Shown here piece by piece: positions 35,688-45,052 of a stretch of 64,000 nt of DNA. The stretch spans positions 829,355 to 893,354 of the forward strand of contig NZ_KB235896.1 of NCBI RefSeq assembly GCF_000332135.1. The letters are read 5' to 3'. The stretch comes from Anabaena sp. PCC 7108 (GTDB taxonomy: Bacteria; Cyanobacteriota; Cyanobacteriia; Cyanobacteriales; Nostocaceae). The notes beneath the pieces are model-generated. The model saw only the letters and a list, made by a program, of their open reading frames with translations. It was not told the DNA's origin and made no database searches. The position numbers and the translations under genes were made by a program. The first letter of the stretch is position 1. Each line of letters opens with the position of its first letter.

Positions 35688-37853
35688 ATGAAAACTCTGA
35701 TTATTGACAACTATGATTCTTATACTTTTAACCTTTACCAATTGATTGCAGAAGTCAATGGAGAGTATCCCACTGTAATTTACAATGATCAAATAGTATG
35801 GGATGAACTCAAACAGTGGGAATTTGATAACATCGTGATTTCACCAGGTCCTGGTCGTCCAGAGAAATCAAAAGATTTTGGGATCTGTTGTCAAATAATT
35901 CAAAATACCCAAGTGCCACTTCTAGGTGTTTGCTTGGGAAATCAGGGTCTTGGTTATGGGTATGGAGGAAAAGTTATTCATGCACCTGAAGTTCGGCATG
36001 GTCGGCTGAGTGAAGTTTATCACACTGCTACTGATTTGTTTGCGGGAATACCTTCTCCTTTCTCTGTTGTGCGCTACCATTCTTTGTTGGTTTCCGATGA
36101 TCTACCGGACTGTTTGGAAAAAGTAGCATGGACGGATGAAAATCTGGTGATGGGAATTCGGCATCGCCATTTACCACTCTGGGGTGTGCAGTTTCATCCA
36201 GAGTCAATCTGTACTCAATATGGACATACTTTATTTGGGAATTTTAAAGAGATTACCCGAAAATTTGCCCAAGAGCAAGACAACAATCCGAAAAAACAAT
36301 ATTGGATAGGAAATAACCAGACTGCAACCTTACCGACAAGTGATTCTGATCAAAAACAGCAACAGGAATTTGAACTTTGTACCCGCAAACTTAATTTGTG
36401 TGCCGATACAGAGCAGATGTTTGTGCATTTGTTTGGCAACTCTGCCAGTGCATTTTGGCTAGATAGCAGTCGGGTTGAACCTGGTCTTTCTCGCTTTTCC
36501 TTCATGGGAGATAACAGTGGTGAAAATAGTCTGTTGATTCATTATCAGACGCAAGGGCAGGAACTGACAATTACACAGTCCGATACTGTCAGTTTCAGAA
36601 CCGAGGGGATTTTTGATTATCTCCAGCGGGAAATTGAACTGCGGCACTGCCCATCTGATCACCTACCCTTTGATTTCAATTGTGGATTTGTGGGTTACTT
36701 TGGCTATGAATTAAAGGCAGAATCTGGATCTCAATTCAACTATTCCTCTAGTTTACCTGATGCCATGTTCCTGTTAGCTGATCGGATGATTGCAATTGAT
36801 CACCAAGAGCTAACTATCTATCTAATTTGTCTAATCCAGCAAGGACAAAAATCTTCTGCAGAAGATTGGTTTGAAGCGACCAAATACCAAATTGACAATC
36901 TTTCTCCTCTGTCGCCTATTGTTGCTGAAAATAAAAAAATACCTGTTATTTTTCGATTAAGTAGGTCGGAAAAGACTTATCTTGATGATATTGAAAAATG
37001 TTTACAGGAAATTCACGAAGGAGAAACTTATCAAGTTTGTTTAACAAACCAGATTCACACAGACATAACACCTGATCCGCTAGAGTTCTATCGTTCATTA
37101 CGCCGCATCAATCCTGCTCCTTATGCTGCATTTTTGCGCTTTGGGGATGTGGGAATTGCCTGTTCATCTCCAGAGCGATTTTTGCACATTGATCGTCAAG
37201 GTTGGGTAGAAACAAAGCCCATTAAAGGGACTCTACCCAGAGGAAAGACAGCTACAGAAGATTTCATTCTCCGTGAACAATTACGGAATAGCGAAAAAGA
37301 TCGAGCTGAGAATTTGATGATTGTGGATTTACTTCGCAATGATCTGGGACGGGTTTGTGCTGTTGGTACTGTCCATGTACCCAAATTAATGGATGTGGAA
37401 ACCTACGCTACAGTGCATCAATTAGTGACGACAATTCGCGGTCAATTACGCCCTAATATGAGTGCCGTAGACTGCATTCGTAACGCCTTTCCTGGAGGTT
37501 CTATGACTGGCGCACCTAAGATTAGAACCATGGAAATTATTGATCGATTAGAGCAAGAAGCACGGGGAGTTTATTCAGGGGCAATCGGCTTTTTGGGTTT
37601 GAATGGTTCAGCCGATTTGAATGTTGTCATTCGTACCGCTGTGTTGACGACTGCACAAACTTCGATTGGTGTTGGTGGTGGTATTGTAGCACTTTCTGAT
37701 CCTCAGATGGAGTTTCAAGAAACTATGCTGAAAGCCAAGGCATTGATTCAGGCATTGATGATCACAACACATGGAGTTTTTGATGCCGACCAATATTATA
37801 TCCAGGGAATAGAAACAGAGGTTTTTGATAATTATGAAAAAGTGGGTGTATAA
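35688..37853 (+). CDS. pabB: Fused aminodeoxychorismate synthase (PabA-PabB)
   Basis: 721 residues. The N-terminal glutamine amidotransferase (~1-195) has C82 (GVCLGNQ) and H170/E172 (QFHPES). The C-terminal chorismate-binding domain (~250-700) has PIKGT with K513, the lysine that forms the covalent intermediate in PabB and is replaced by alanine in anthranilate synthases. So the product should be 4-amino-4-deoxychorismate for folate. The usual GHQ after the cysteine is GNQ here, a variation at the nucleophile elbow. A bacterial PabA-PabB fusion is less usual than separate subunits and can also belong to secondary metabolism. The ATG at 35688 follows GAGAGGATG. Confidence 0.88.
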   Translation: MKTLIIDNYDSYTFNLYQLIAEVNGEYPTVIYNDQIVWDELKQWEFDNIVISPGPGRPEKSKDFGICCQIIQNTQVPLLGVCLGNQGLGYGYGGKVIHAPEVRHGRLSEVYHTATDLFAGIPSPFSVVRYHSLLVSDDLPDCLEKVAWTDENLVMGIRHRHLPLWGVQFHPESICTQYGHTLFGNFKEITRKFAQEQDNNPKKQYWIGNNQTATLPTSDSDQKQQQEFELCTRKLNLCADTEQMFVHLFGNSASAFWLDSSRVEPGLSRFSFMGDNSGENSLLIHYQTQGQELTITQSDTVSFRTEGIFDYLQREIELRHCPSDHLPFDFNCGFVGYFGYELKAESGSQFNYSSSLPDAMFLLADRMIAIDHQELTIYLICLIQQGQKSSAEDWFEATKYQIDNLSPLSPIVAENKKIPVIFRLSRSEKTYLDDIEKCLQEIHEGETYQVCLTNQIHTDITPDPLEFYRSLRRINPAPYAAFLRFGDVGIACSSPERFLHIDRQGWVETKPIKGTLPRGKTATEDFILREQLRNSEKDRAENLMIVDLLRNDLGRVCAVGTVHVPKLMDVETYATVHQLVTTIRGQLRPNMSAVDCIRNAFPGGSMTGAPKIRTMEIIDRLEQEARGVYSGAIGFLGLNGSADLNVVIRTAVLTTAQTSIGVGGGIVALSDPQMEFQETMLKAKALIQALMITTHGVFDADQYYIQGIETEVFDNYEKVGV

Positions 37854-37935
37854 GCCCTCAATAAACAGCTAATTTTCGCAACTCTTAGACCTGCTGTAAC
37901 TGATCATAAAATATCGAATCAATCTTACAAAAGAA

Positions 37936-37991
37936 GGGAACTCTTAACAGGGAACTCTTAACAGGGAACTCTTAACAGGGAACTCTTAACA
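37936..37991. repeat. 14-bp tandem repeat, four units
   Basis: Four perfect copies of GGGAACTCTTAACA behind pabAB. The 14-base period does not fit a Pho box (11), although each unit contains CTTAACA. Confidence 0.9.
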
Positions 37992-38071
37992 GGTAAGGAA
38001 TACAGACATTCTTGTTTTCAATCAATATGTACAATTAATTTTGCTTGGGTACTTATTGTTATGACAACCAG

Positions 38072-38674
38072 TTAAACTTTTTGTTTAACACCAATATTAA
38101 AACTAATACTGACTCTTTCTTCATTACTTAAATTAGGTTCTACACTATGCATTAGCCAACTGGGAAATATTATCATATTTCCTTCCACGGGTTTGTAAGC
38201 AACACTGGGCATAGTCCAAGGAGTAAATTCTAAATAAGGTGGTAGAAGTCTATGGGCGCTAATTCTAGGGTCATGAAATAAAAGTCCCCCACAATCTTGC
38301 GGTGACTTAATATAGTAAACACCACTTAATAATGAATTAGGATGTTCATGAACTGAATTATAAGCAAATTTTCCATTAACTATTGCCCAGGCAGTTTTGA
38401 TATTAATATCTAACTGATTTAAATCCCATTTAAGTAAATTAGTTACTTCTAAAACATTAGTTTTGATAATTTTCATCAAATCTTGGAAATCATCTCGTTT
38501 ATTGAGATTGTCTAGGCTATGCCAACCAAGGACATTAGACATTTTCATGCCTTTTTTATCATTAGCATATTCCATCTGTATTAATTTCATTAGTTTTTTA
38601 TTTAAATGTGGATACTCATCAATAGAAAAAAGCCATATTGGGGTGGGAAAACAATCTTTTTGATTACTTGTCAT
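38072..38674 (-). CDS. 2OG-Fe(II) oxygenase-like protein
   Basis: About 200 residues. The C-terminal half shows the iron-binding pattern of the small 2-oxoglutarate oxygenase family (TIGR02466 type): HEHPNSLLSGVYYIK with H..H, GGLLFHDPR, GNMIIFPSWLMHSVEP and the arginine in ERVSISFNI for 2-oxoglutarate. FPTPIW at the N-terminus is also typical. Substrates of this family are mostly unknown. The frame opens at 38722, but ATG 38674 (MTSNQKDCFPTPIW) gives the usual start. It sits between pabAB (convergent) and the alkaline phosphatase gene, on the same strand as the latter, with a terminator-like hairpin between them. Confidence 0.8.
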   Translation of the reverse strand: MTSNQKDCFPTPIWLFSIDEYPHLNKKLMKLIQMEYANDKKGMKMSNVLGWHSLDNLNKRDDFQDLMKIIKTNVLEVTNLLKWDLNQLDINIKTAWAIVNGKFAYNSVHEHPNSLLSGVYYIKSPQDCGGLLFHDPRISAHRLLPPYLEFTPWTMPSVAYKPVEGNMIIFPSWLMHSVEPNLSNEERVSISFNIGVKQKV

Positions 38675-38739
38675 TGGTGAAAAGCTGTTACAAACTAGAT
38701 ATAAAAATTTCAGTATTGCCAAATTTAATCAAAGAATAT

Positions 38740-38768
38740 GGGAGAGGTAAGATCAACTACTCTCTCCC
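38740..38768 (-). terminator. Terminator behind the alkaline phosphatase gene
   Basis: GGGAGAG pairs with CTCTCCC across ~14 bases; T-rich DNA follows on the minus strand. The same hairpin with nearly the same flank recurs at 41722-41750 behind the next RTX gene, so the repeat unit of this island includes gene 3' end and terminator. Confidence 0.65.
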
Positions 38769-38787
38769 AATTGCCTAAACTAATTCA

Positions 38788-41082
38788 CTACATAAAAGCG
38801 AAATTATCCGCAGTCAAACTAGTGGTATCAATTCCTTTCAACATAGCCACGGTTGTTGCACCGATCATAATGCTATTACCACTTAAAGTTAGGTCATCAA
38901 AGCCAAAACCAGCACCTTGACCGCTAATACCTAAAACATCAGTACCCATTTCAAAGTCAACAACGGTGTTAGCGGCAAGAGGTAAATCACCATTAACTAT
39001 CCAGAATTGGTCAGCACCTGCACCACCTGCGAGCAAGTTACCACCACCTTCTTGGGCATAGAATTCATCATTACCAGCTCCACCCAGAGCGCGATCGCCA
39101 CTACCCAGGTAGAATGTATCATTACCAGCACCACCAGACATCCGGTTTTCACCTAAAGAATCGGTAGCATCAAATTTGTCATTACCAGCACTACCAAAAA
39201 CTCTATCCTTACGACTAACATCGATAGTATCATCACCACTACCAGCATTGACGCGGTTGTTACGAGCATTACTATTGAATACGAAATCTACCTCATCATT
39301 ACCACCACCAGTAAATATGGTGTCTTGAACGCCATCTATCTCTACAGATGCAATTAAGATGTCTGCAACAGAAGTCCCAGAAACCAAGTCTTGTTGATTG
39401 ACTTCAGTTACTGAAGCAAACATTGTTTGAGCAATGTTGACTTGATCAACTGCATTAGCAAGACCGGGGATTTGGAAGCCGTAGGACTCAAAACCTTCAC
39501 CGATAGAATTTGTCAGCGTTTCTGAATCAACACCTTGATAGTAGACAGGTACAGGACGATTAGTATGGGTTCCCCAGTCGTACTTGTCAGTGTCACTATT
39601 TCCCCAGAAGTTACCAGATTCGGCAATTGTATCAATCGCAGTTAACTGTTCAGCACCTAGACTGCTGAGTAATGCGGGAAAATCATCAGTTAAGTTAAGA
39701 TAATGGTCGTGGTCAGCAGTAACGATCAATTGGTTATCTTCCCAACCACCATTGCTTTCAATCCAATTAATAACAGAGCCAATGGCTTTGTCAAAGTCCA
39801 AAACTGTTCCAATCAGGTTATCAATGTTGTTATCGTGGGCAGACCAATCGATATCTCCACCTTCAACCATCAACCAGAAACCATCAGGATCTTTACCTAA
39901 CACTTCTAATGCAGCCTGAGTCAAATCGTCGAGTGTTGGGTTTTCGTTGACTTCTCTAGCAATAAAAGATTCATCGGTTTCACCGGGTAAGAGAGGTCTA
40001 ACGGTATCTGGATTTAGCCCTTTGGTAGAGTTGTTGGTGAACATCGCTAAACCAGTGGTGCTGTAGTCTCCATCGGCAGAACTAACAGGCAAGTTACCAT
40101 CTTGACCACGTGCGCCATACAGACCAAGTAAGCGATCGCCTTTTTCTGGATCAAGTGCAGCTGCTGTATCTGCCAACACCTGAGCCGCATTTGTACCACG
40201 CTCTAAAAATGTGTAGTCATAGATATTGGAGGTAGGATTGTTACTTAACTCCTGGTAGGTTGTTTCCTTAATATATGTATTGTCTCTTGGTTCAACACCA
40301 TCGGGTAATGGTTCTCCAGTATTGGAAAGTGGATGACCACCACCAAGTAGTACGGTTGGTTGGTAAATACGCAGTTCTTGCTGCAAGATAGTGTCTAATG
40401 AAGCAGTTTCACTATCAAATTTGTTACGGTTATTGACATTTGCTGCTGCGGCCGCCGGGGTAGCATGATCAATAGGAACAGATGTTACCAAACCTGTTGA
40501 TTTTCCTAACTCAGCCGCTTCAGCTAAAACGCTTTTAACTGGTTTTTCAAAAATATCAACGCCAACAGCACCGTTATAACTCTTGATGCCAGAATAAAGT
40601 GTGGTAGCTGTATTCGCGGAGTCAGGATAGCTGTTTTTGATGTAACCAGAATCATTCCCTGGAGTCCAAGGATTGATCCCACCTTTTACTGGATCGTAAC
40701 CCACAAGGTTGCCAACTGCACCTTCGCTAACTTTTGCACCACCACTAGATGTAGTACCAGGATTAAATGTAGGATCAAATACAAAACCATCACGTACAGG
40801 AGTAGTTCCTGTGGGAGTGTTGATAGTTTGGTTAGAATCGTTCAGGGCTGAGTTAGATACGTTAAATGTGCCGTTAGTACCTGCGATTGTAGTTCCGTAG
40901 GTAGTGGCATAAGTGTAACCTGTCAGTGTTTGAAAGTTAAGTCCTTCTCCCTTGCCTTCCGTATAAAAATCACTGAGAGTAGCACCCGTTTTACCTTCTC
41001 GAATTTGTTTGTAAATAGCAGCAGCACGAGCCATTTCCCAGCCCATACCATCGCCAATCATGATGATTGTATTCTTAGCCAT
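38788..41082 (-). CDS. RTX-linked alkaline phosphatase (PhoA type)
   Basis: 764 residues. The N-terminal ~540 residues form an alkaline phosphatase: IMIGDGMG with metal ligand D11, PDSANTAT with nucleophile S155, GGDIDWSAHDNN and TADHDHYLN with the remaining metal ligands. RTX repeats follow (~590-710; GGAGNDTFYLGSGD, GGAGNDEFYAQEGG) and a conserved end module (~700-764; [16 protein letters not shown]). It should release phosphate from organic monoesters outside the cell. There is no signal peptide; the C-terminal RTX region suggests export by a type I system. A CTTAACCT-like Pho site lies ~185 bases upstream. The C-terminal module is shared with two neighbours. Confidence 0.93.
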   Translation of the reverse strand: MAKNTIIMIGDGMGWEMARAAAIYKQIREGKTGATLSDFYTEGKGEGLNFQTLTGYTYATTYGTTIAGTNGTFNVSNSALNDSNQTINTPTGTTPVRDGFVFDPTFNPGTTSSGGAKVSEGAVGNLVGYDPVKGGINPWTPGNDSGYIKNSYPDSANTATTLYSGIKSYNGAVGVDIFEKPVKSVLAEAAELGKSTGLVTSVPIDHATPAAAAANVNNRNKFDSETASLDTILQQELRIYQPTVLLGGGHPLSNTGEPLPDGVEPRDNTYIKETTYQELSNNPTSNIYDYTFLERGTNAAQVLADTAAALDPEKGDRLLGLYGARGQDGNLPVSSADGDYSTTGLAMFTNNSTKGLNPDTVRPLLPGETDESFIAREVNENPTLDDLTQAALEVLGKDPDGFWLMVEGGDIDWSAHDNNIDNLIGTVLDFDKAIGSVINWIESNGGWEDNQLIVTADHDHYLNLTDDFPALLSSLGAEQLTAIDTIAESGNFWGNSDTDKYDWGTHTNRPVPVYYQGVDSETLTNSIGEGFESYGFQIPGLANAVDQVNIAQTMFASVTEVNQQDLVSGTSVADILIASVEIDGVQDTIFTGGGNDEVDFVFNSNARNNRVNAGSGDDTIDVSRKDRVFGSAGNDKFDATDSLGENRMSGGAGNDTFYLGSGDRALGGAGNDEFYAQEGGGNLLAGGAGADQFWIVNGDLPLAANTVVDFEMGTDVLGISGQGAGFGFDDLTLSGNSIMIGATTVAMLKGIDTTSLTADNFAFM

Positions 41083-41240
41083 GATGGTTGATTTTCCTTA
41101 AGTAAAATAACACCGATGAAAATTAGTTGGTATAGATTTAAAAGAGGTCGATTACTTCTTGAAAGAATCCATTCCATCCTGTAGTTTTGAGGAAAGATTC
41201 TTTGATGATCATTCTTCGACAAGTGGATGAAAATTAATAT

Positions 41241-41272
41241 TCCGATTGATATGATTTCAGTCTTAGGTTAAA
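41241..41272 (-). promoter_or_regulatory. Pho-box-like octamer upstream of the alkaline phosphatase gene
   Basis: On the minus strand TTTAACCT (41265-41272), followed at 11-base spacing by the weak unit ACTGAAAT. Only the first octamer is a strong match. Confidence 0.35.
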
Positions 41273-41340
41273 AAAAAATTATAATTTGGCTATTTTTTGA
41301 TTAAAAGTCACGATATTGAGTAAGTATAAATTAAATCTTT

Positions 41341-41600
41341 TGTAGTAGGGTGCGTCAGACCCGATAATTTAGCAAAAGAAGATTTTCTCTATCTGACGCA
41401 CCTTTTGTAGTAGGGTGTGTCAGACCCGATAATTTAGCAAAAGAAGATTTTCTCTATCTGACACACCTTTTGTAGTAGGGTGCGTCAGACCCAATAATTT
41501 AGCAAAAAAAAGATTTTCTCTATCTGACACACCTTTTGTAGTAGGGTGCGTCAGACCCGATAATTTAGCAAAAAAAAGATTTTCTCTATCTGACGCACCT
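41341..41600. repeat. 65-bp element in four tandem copies
   Basis: Units start at 41341, 41406, 41471 and 41537 (TGTAGTAGGGTGCGTCAGAC) and end TCTGACGCACC. Each unit has inverted ends (GGGTGCGTCAGA/TCTGACGCACC), so each can fold into a hairpin. The copies differ at only a few sites. It is a small MITE-like element that has multiplied in place; there are no spacers, so it is not a CRISPR array. Confidence 0.9.
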
Positions 41601-41710
41601 TACTCAATAAGTTATTTTCAAAGCCTAAAATGAAGCAATTTTGTTCATTCATATCATGGCATTTTTCTATAAAATTTAAGTTATAGATGTCATCAACTAG
41701 ATTAGAAAAA

Positions 41711-41750
41711 AATAAAAAAATGGGAGAGTTAAGAAAATTTTCCTCTCCCA
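41711..41750 (-). terminator. Strong Rho-independent terminator of the GDPD gene
   Basis: On the minus strand GGGAGAG, a loop, CTCTCCC and then ATTTTTTTATTTTTT. It starts 19 bases behind the stop codon. Confidence 0.85.
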
Positions 41751-41768
41751 ATTGCCTAAACTAATTGA

Positions 41769-44684
41769 CTAAACAAAAGCGAAATTATCCGCAGTTAAAC
41801 CAGTGGTATCAACTCCTTTTAAAATAGCCACGGTTGTTGCACCGATCATAATGCTATTACCACTTAAAGTTAGGTCATCAAAGCCAAAACCAGCACCTTG
41901 ACCGCTAATACCTAAAACATCAGTACCCATTTGGAAGTCAACAACGGTGTTAGCAGCCATAGATAGATCACCGTTAACAATCCAGAATTGGTCAGCACCA
42001 GCACCACCAGAGAGCAAGTTACCACCACCATCTTGGACATAGAATTCATCATTACCATCTCCACCCAGAACGCGGCCATCTGCACCTAGGAAGAACATAT
42101 CATTACCAGCACCACCAGAGATGCGGTAGCCCATTGCATCAGTAGCGTCTAGTTGATCATTTCCACTACCACCAAAAGCGCGATCGCTATCAGCAACGAA
42201 AATGGTATCTTCACCACTACCAGTAAAGATGCGATTATTGCCAGCTAAAACACCACCGAAGGGAATGTCTACTGTATCGTTGCCAGCGCCTGTGAAAACT
42301 GTATCATTAATGCCATCAAAGTCAGAACCTGCTACTAGGTCATCTGCGTTTGGTGAACCAGATACCAAGTCTTTTGCAGATTGACCTACACCTGGTGCTA
42401 CGTTAAGAGGCTGATCTAATTTCAACTGAATGATTTCGTTGTTGTCGATATCTGGACCACGACCGACGGAGAAAGGATAGTTATTATCATTAGCCACCAA
42501 AATGGTATTTTGATCAACAACTAACACATCTTCAATTGTCACAAATGGGAAATCAAATGTGGTTTTACCATCTCCATTCAGGTCGTTGGGGTCTTGGATA
42601 TTCAGCAGGTCAACTACTTCCTGTTTCTCAACAACGCCATTAGCATCTGTTTTGGATAAATCAACTTTGAAGATTTTTTTGAATTTAGCATCTGCTCCTT
42701 GACCATTATCTCTCTCAATCACCAGATACTCGTTATCATTAATAACTGTCATGTCGCCAATCGCATTGGCGGGACTGCTGAGTTGATAATAGAGTTTCCT
42801 GTCAGTGTATTCACGACTAGCTAGGTCAAATTCATTAATCCGCAAAGCCCCTGGAGTGTCACCTTGTACTGTACCCTCCAACAGCATATACAGCTTGGTT
42901 TTACTGGCGTTGATAGCACCACCTTCAAAACCTTTAGAACCACCTAAATTAGCGATAGCATCTCCAGCGATTACTTCAGGATTTTGAGGAGAACGCACTA
43001 TATTGTAAAGAGGATCATCTTTGAGTTGATCACGAACTCCTACTCCGGTATCGGAAAAGTCCGTAAACAGCGCATCTACCCCTAATTGGAAAAACTGTTG
43101 AAACTCTAATTCTGGGTTTCCTTGATAATCTTGCGCTAAATAGTTATCTTCATTACGGAAGGTATAAGGGTGAACTTGCAAACCTGCGTTGTGAGCATCT
43201 TGAATCAAAGTTGAAGCAGGTAACAGAGTCTTATCGGCATCATTTACTGAACCATCTCCATTGACATCATCAGCTTTTCCATCACCATCAGCATCGGTAC
43301 TTTTGACGCTAACAATCATCCGTTTCCAAGGACCAATACCATCAGCATAATTAGCAACTTCAGCTAAACCTTCAGGAGTTCTTAAATCACCATAGGTACG
43401 ACTGTCACCACTCACGACAAAATCATAGGGTTGACTTTCGATGATATTACCATTGAGGTCAATATCTTTAGCATCTAAAAGCTGCACCAGTGGAATATCT
43501 ACACCAGCTGCTGGCATAATCGTATCATGCAGTTCTTTGAGATTACTTACTTCAAAAGACTGGATGAAAATGCGACTAGGATCAGTGAAGTTTTCTGCCT
43601 TGAGGGTATCAATCAGTATCTGACTGATATTTCTATTAATTTTGTCTGTAGTTCCTACATAAGTAGCTTCTTCGGCTAAATAAGTAGGATGTTTAGTTTC
43701 AGGATAAATGCCAATCTTTTTCCCTGTGGTTGCTTCCACATTCTTCACAAGGTCAATAATTTCTGAGAGAGTAGGAATCTCAAATTGACCATCGAAAGAG
43801 TGATCACGGAAAGGTAAACGTTCTATTGCTCGTAATTCTTTGATTTCCGCTAAGGTAAAATCTTCAGCAAACCAACCAGTGATTTCATTGCCATCTAACA
43901 ATACTGTTTTTTGGCGATCAGCAAATTTTTCAATCTCATAAACATTGGTAGTTGTATTGCCAAAATTGACGCTACCATCAGCATTCAAAATAGCTAAAGC
44001 TGGTTCATGACGGGCAATTAAAACACCATCTTTAGTCACGACTAAATCAGGTTCAATAAAGTCTGCACCTAGATCAATAGCTAGTTGATAAGAAGCTAAT
44101 GTGTGTTCTGGACGATAGCCAGATGCACCTCTATGACCAATAACTTCTGGTGCAGTTCCATCTAAAGTCTTGAAGCGATCAGGTGTAGCAATAGGAGCTT
44201 CTAAAAGTTTACCAGTCGCATCAAAATGCAAAAGATAAGGACCAAATTCTTCTCCTACCCAAAGACTACCATCTTTATCGATCACAAATGACTCGATATC
44301 AAAATCTGCCCCAGTTAATAATCTTTCTGTAGTTCCTTCATTGACTATCGAGAAGGGAACTTTATTATCAGGATCAGAAAGTTGAATGTAGTCTAAAAAC
44401 TTAACACTACCATCTCCATTTTCTGTTCCTTTAAAGTTAGGATCTAGGTGTTGGATACGCAGCAAGAAGTCTGCACTATTTCCTTGTGCGCCGTAACCAT
44501 TATCTGATAAGAAGTAAAAAGTATTGTCGTCGGCAAATTGTACACCACTAAAGCCTTGTACTGGCTGTCCGGGAAATGGACCAGTTCTGCCATTTCCTGA
44601 AATACCATTTCCTGAATCTGGACCTTCAGCAAAGGTATCAGCAGGTAAAGAAGCAAAACCAATCAATTCAACATTCTGAACCAT
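41769..44684 (-). CDS. RTX-linked glycerophosphodiester phosphodiesterase inserted in a phytase-like domain
   Basis: 971 residues. The first ~165 residues ([33 protein letters not shown]) are the start of an esterase/phytase-like propeller. A complete GDPD domain (~177-560; [15 protein letters not shown], the conserved [12 protein letters not shown] metal site and RHEP) interrupts it. The propeller resumes at ~575 ([19 protein letters not shown]) and runs to ~780. RTX repeats and the shared end module (~800-971) complete it. The protein should split glycerophosphodiesters outside the cell; the propeller may act on the product. There is no signal peptide, so type I export is likely. The best Pho-box-like series of the island is upstream (44838-44878). 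Confidence 0.9.
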   Translation of the reverse strand: MVQNVELIGFASLPADTFAEGPDSGNGISGNGRTGPFPGQPVQGFSGVQFADDNTFYFLSDNGYGAQGNSADFLLRIQHLDPNFKGTENGDGSVKFLDYIQLSDPDNKVPFSIVNEGTTERLLTGADFDIESFVIDKDGSLWVGEEFGPYLLHFDATGKLLEAPIATPDRFKTLDGTAPEVIGHRGASGYRPEHTLASYQLAIDLGADFIEPDLVVTKDGVLIARHEPALAILNADGSVNFGNTTTNVYEIEKFADRQKTVLLDGNEITGWFAEDFTLAEIKELRAIERLPFRDHSFDGQFEIPTLSEIIDLVKNVEATTGKKIGIYPETKHPTYLAEEATYVGTTDKINRNISQILIDTLKAENFTDPSRIFIQSFEVSNLKELHDTIMPAAGVDIPLVQLLDAKDIDLNGNIIESQPYDFVVSGDSRTYGDLRTPEGLAEVANYADGIGPWKRMIVSVKSTDADGDGKADDVNGDGSVNDADKTLLPASTLIQDAHNAGLQVHPYTFRNEDNYLAQDYQGNPELEFQQFFQLGVDALFTDFSDTGVGVRDQLKDDPLYNIVRSPQNPEVIAGDAIANLGGSKGFEGGAINASKTKLYMLLEGTVQGDTPGALRINEFDLASREYTDRKLYYQLSSPANAIGDMTVINDNEYLVIERDNGQGADAKFKKIFKVDLSKTDANGVVEKQEVVDLLNIQDPNDLNGDGKTTFDFPFVTIEDVLVVDQNTILVANDNNYPFSVGRGPDIDNNEIIQLKLDQPLNVAPGVGQSAKDLVSGSPNADDLVAGSDFDGINDTVFTGAGNDTVDIPFGGVLAGNNRIFTGSGEDTIFVADSDRAFGGSGNDQLDATDAMGYRISGGAGNDMFFLGADGRVLGGDGNDEFYVQDGGGNLLSGGAGADQFWIVNGDLSMAANTVVDFQMGTDVLGISGQGAGFGFDDLTLSGNSIMIGATTVAILKGVDTTGLTADNFAFV

Positions 44685-44837
44685 ATATTTAATATCTCTC
44701 TTTTTGATTTTTATCTACAGATAATACTGGATTTTCTCTAACTCACCTCAATACATAAATTCTCTATTTTCAACTAAAGAAAAATATAAAGATGAGTATG
44801 AGAAAATCCACTAAGTGACCATAATATTTTCATAATA

Positions 44838-44878
44838 AGATTAAGATTAAAATAAGTTTCAGAAAATAAATGGTTAAG
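44838..44878 (-). promoter_or_regulatory. Pho-box-like series upstream of the GDPD gene
   Basis: On the minus strand four octamers at 11-base spacing: CTTAACCA, ATTTTCTG, CTTATTTT and CTTAATCT. Three of four begin CTTA, which fits the cyanobacterial PhoB binding pattern. It lies 154-194 bases before the start codon. Confidence 0.6.
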
Positions 44879-44969
44879 ATAAATTTTATGATTTGCCTTA
44901 AATTTTTGAGTTTTAAATACCCAAGACTTGAATCTCTTTCATCAAATTAAATATGCGATTTTTAGTTAA

Positions 44970-45008
44970 TAAAAAAATCCTCGACTTCTTAGAGAAATCA
45001 AGGAGATG
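44970..45008 (-). terminator. Terminator behind the PhoX-like gene
   Basis: On the minus strand TCTCCTTGATTTCT pairs imperfectly with AGAAGTCGAGGA and is followed by TTTTTTTATT. The stem is a degenerate copy of the hairpin at 61766-61798. The remaining ~290 bases up to the GDPD start hold only the Pho-box-like series. Confidence 0.7.
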
Positions 45009-45052
45009 AGAATTTTTGAAAGCTAAAAATCAAAAAATAGTACTATGGTTTT

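Noticed and set aside
37936-37991. Possible Pho box (repeated CTCTTAACA)
   Set aside because: The period is 14 and not 11, the copies are perfect, and it lies between the 3' ends of two convergent genes.
41341-41600. Possible CRISPR array
   Set aside because: Units are contiguous without variable spacers, each is an inverted-repeat element, and no cas gene is present.
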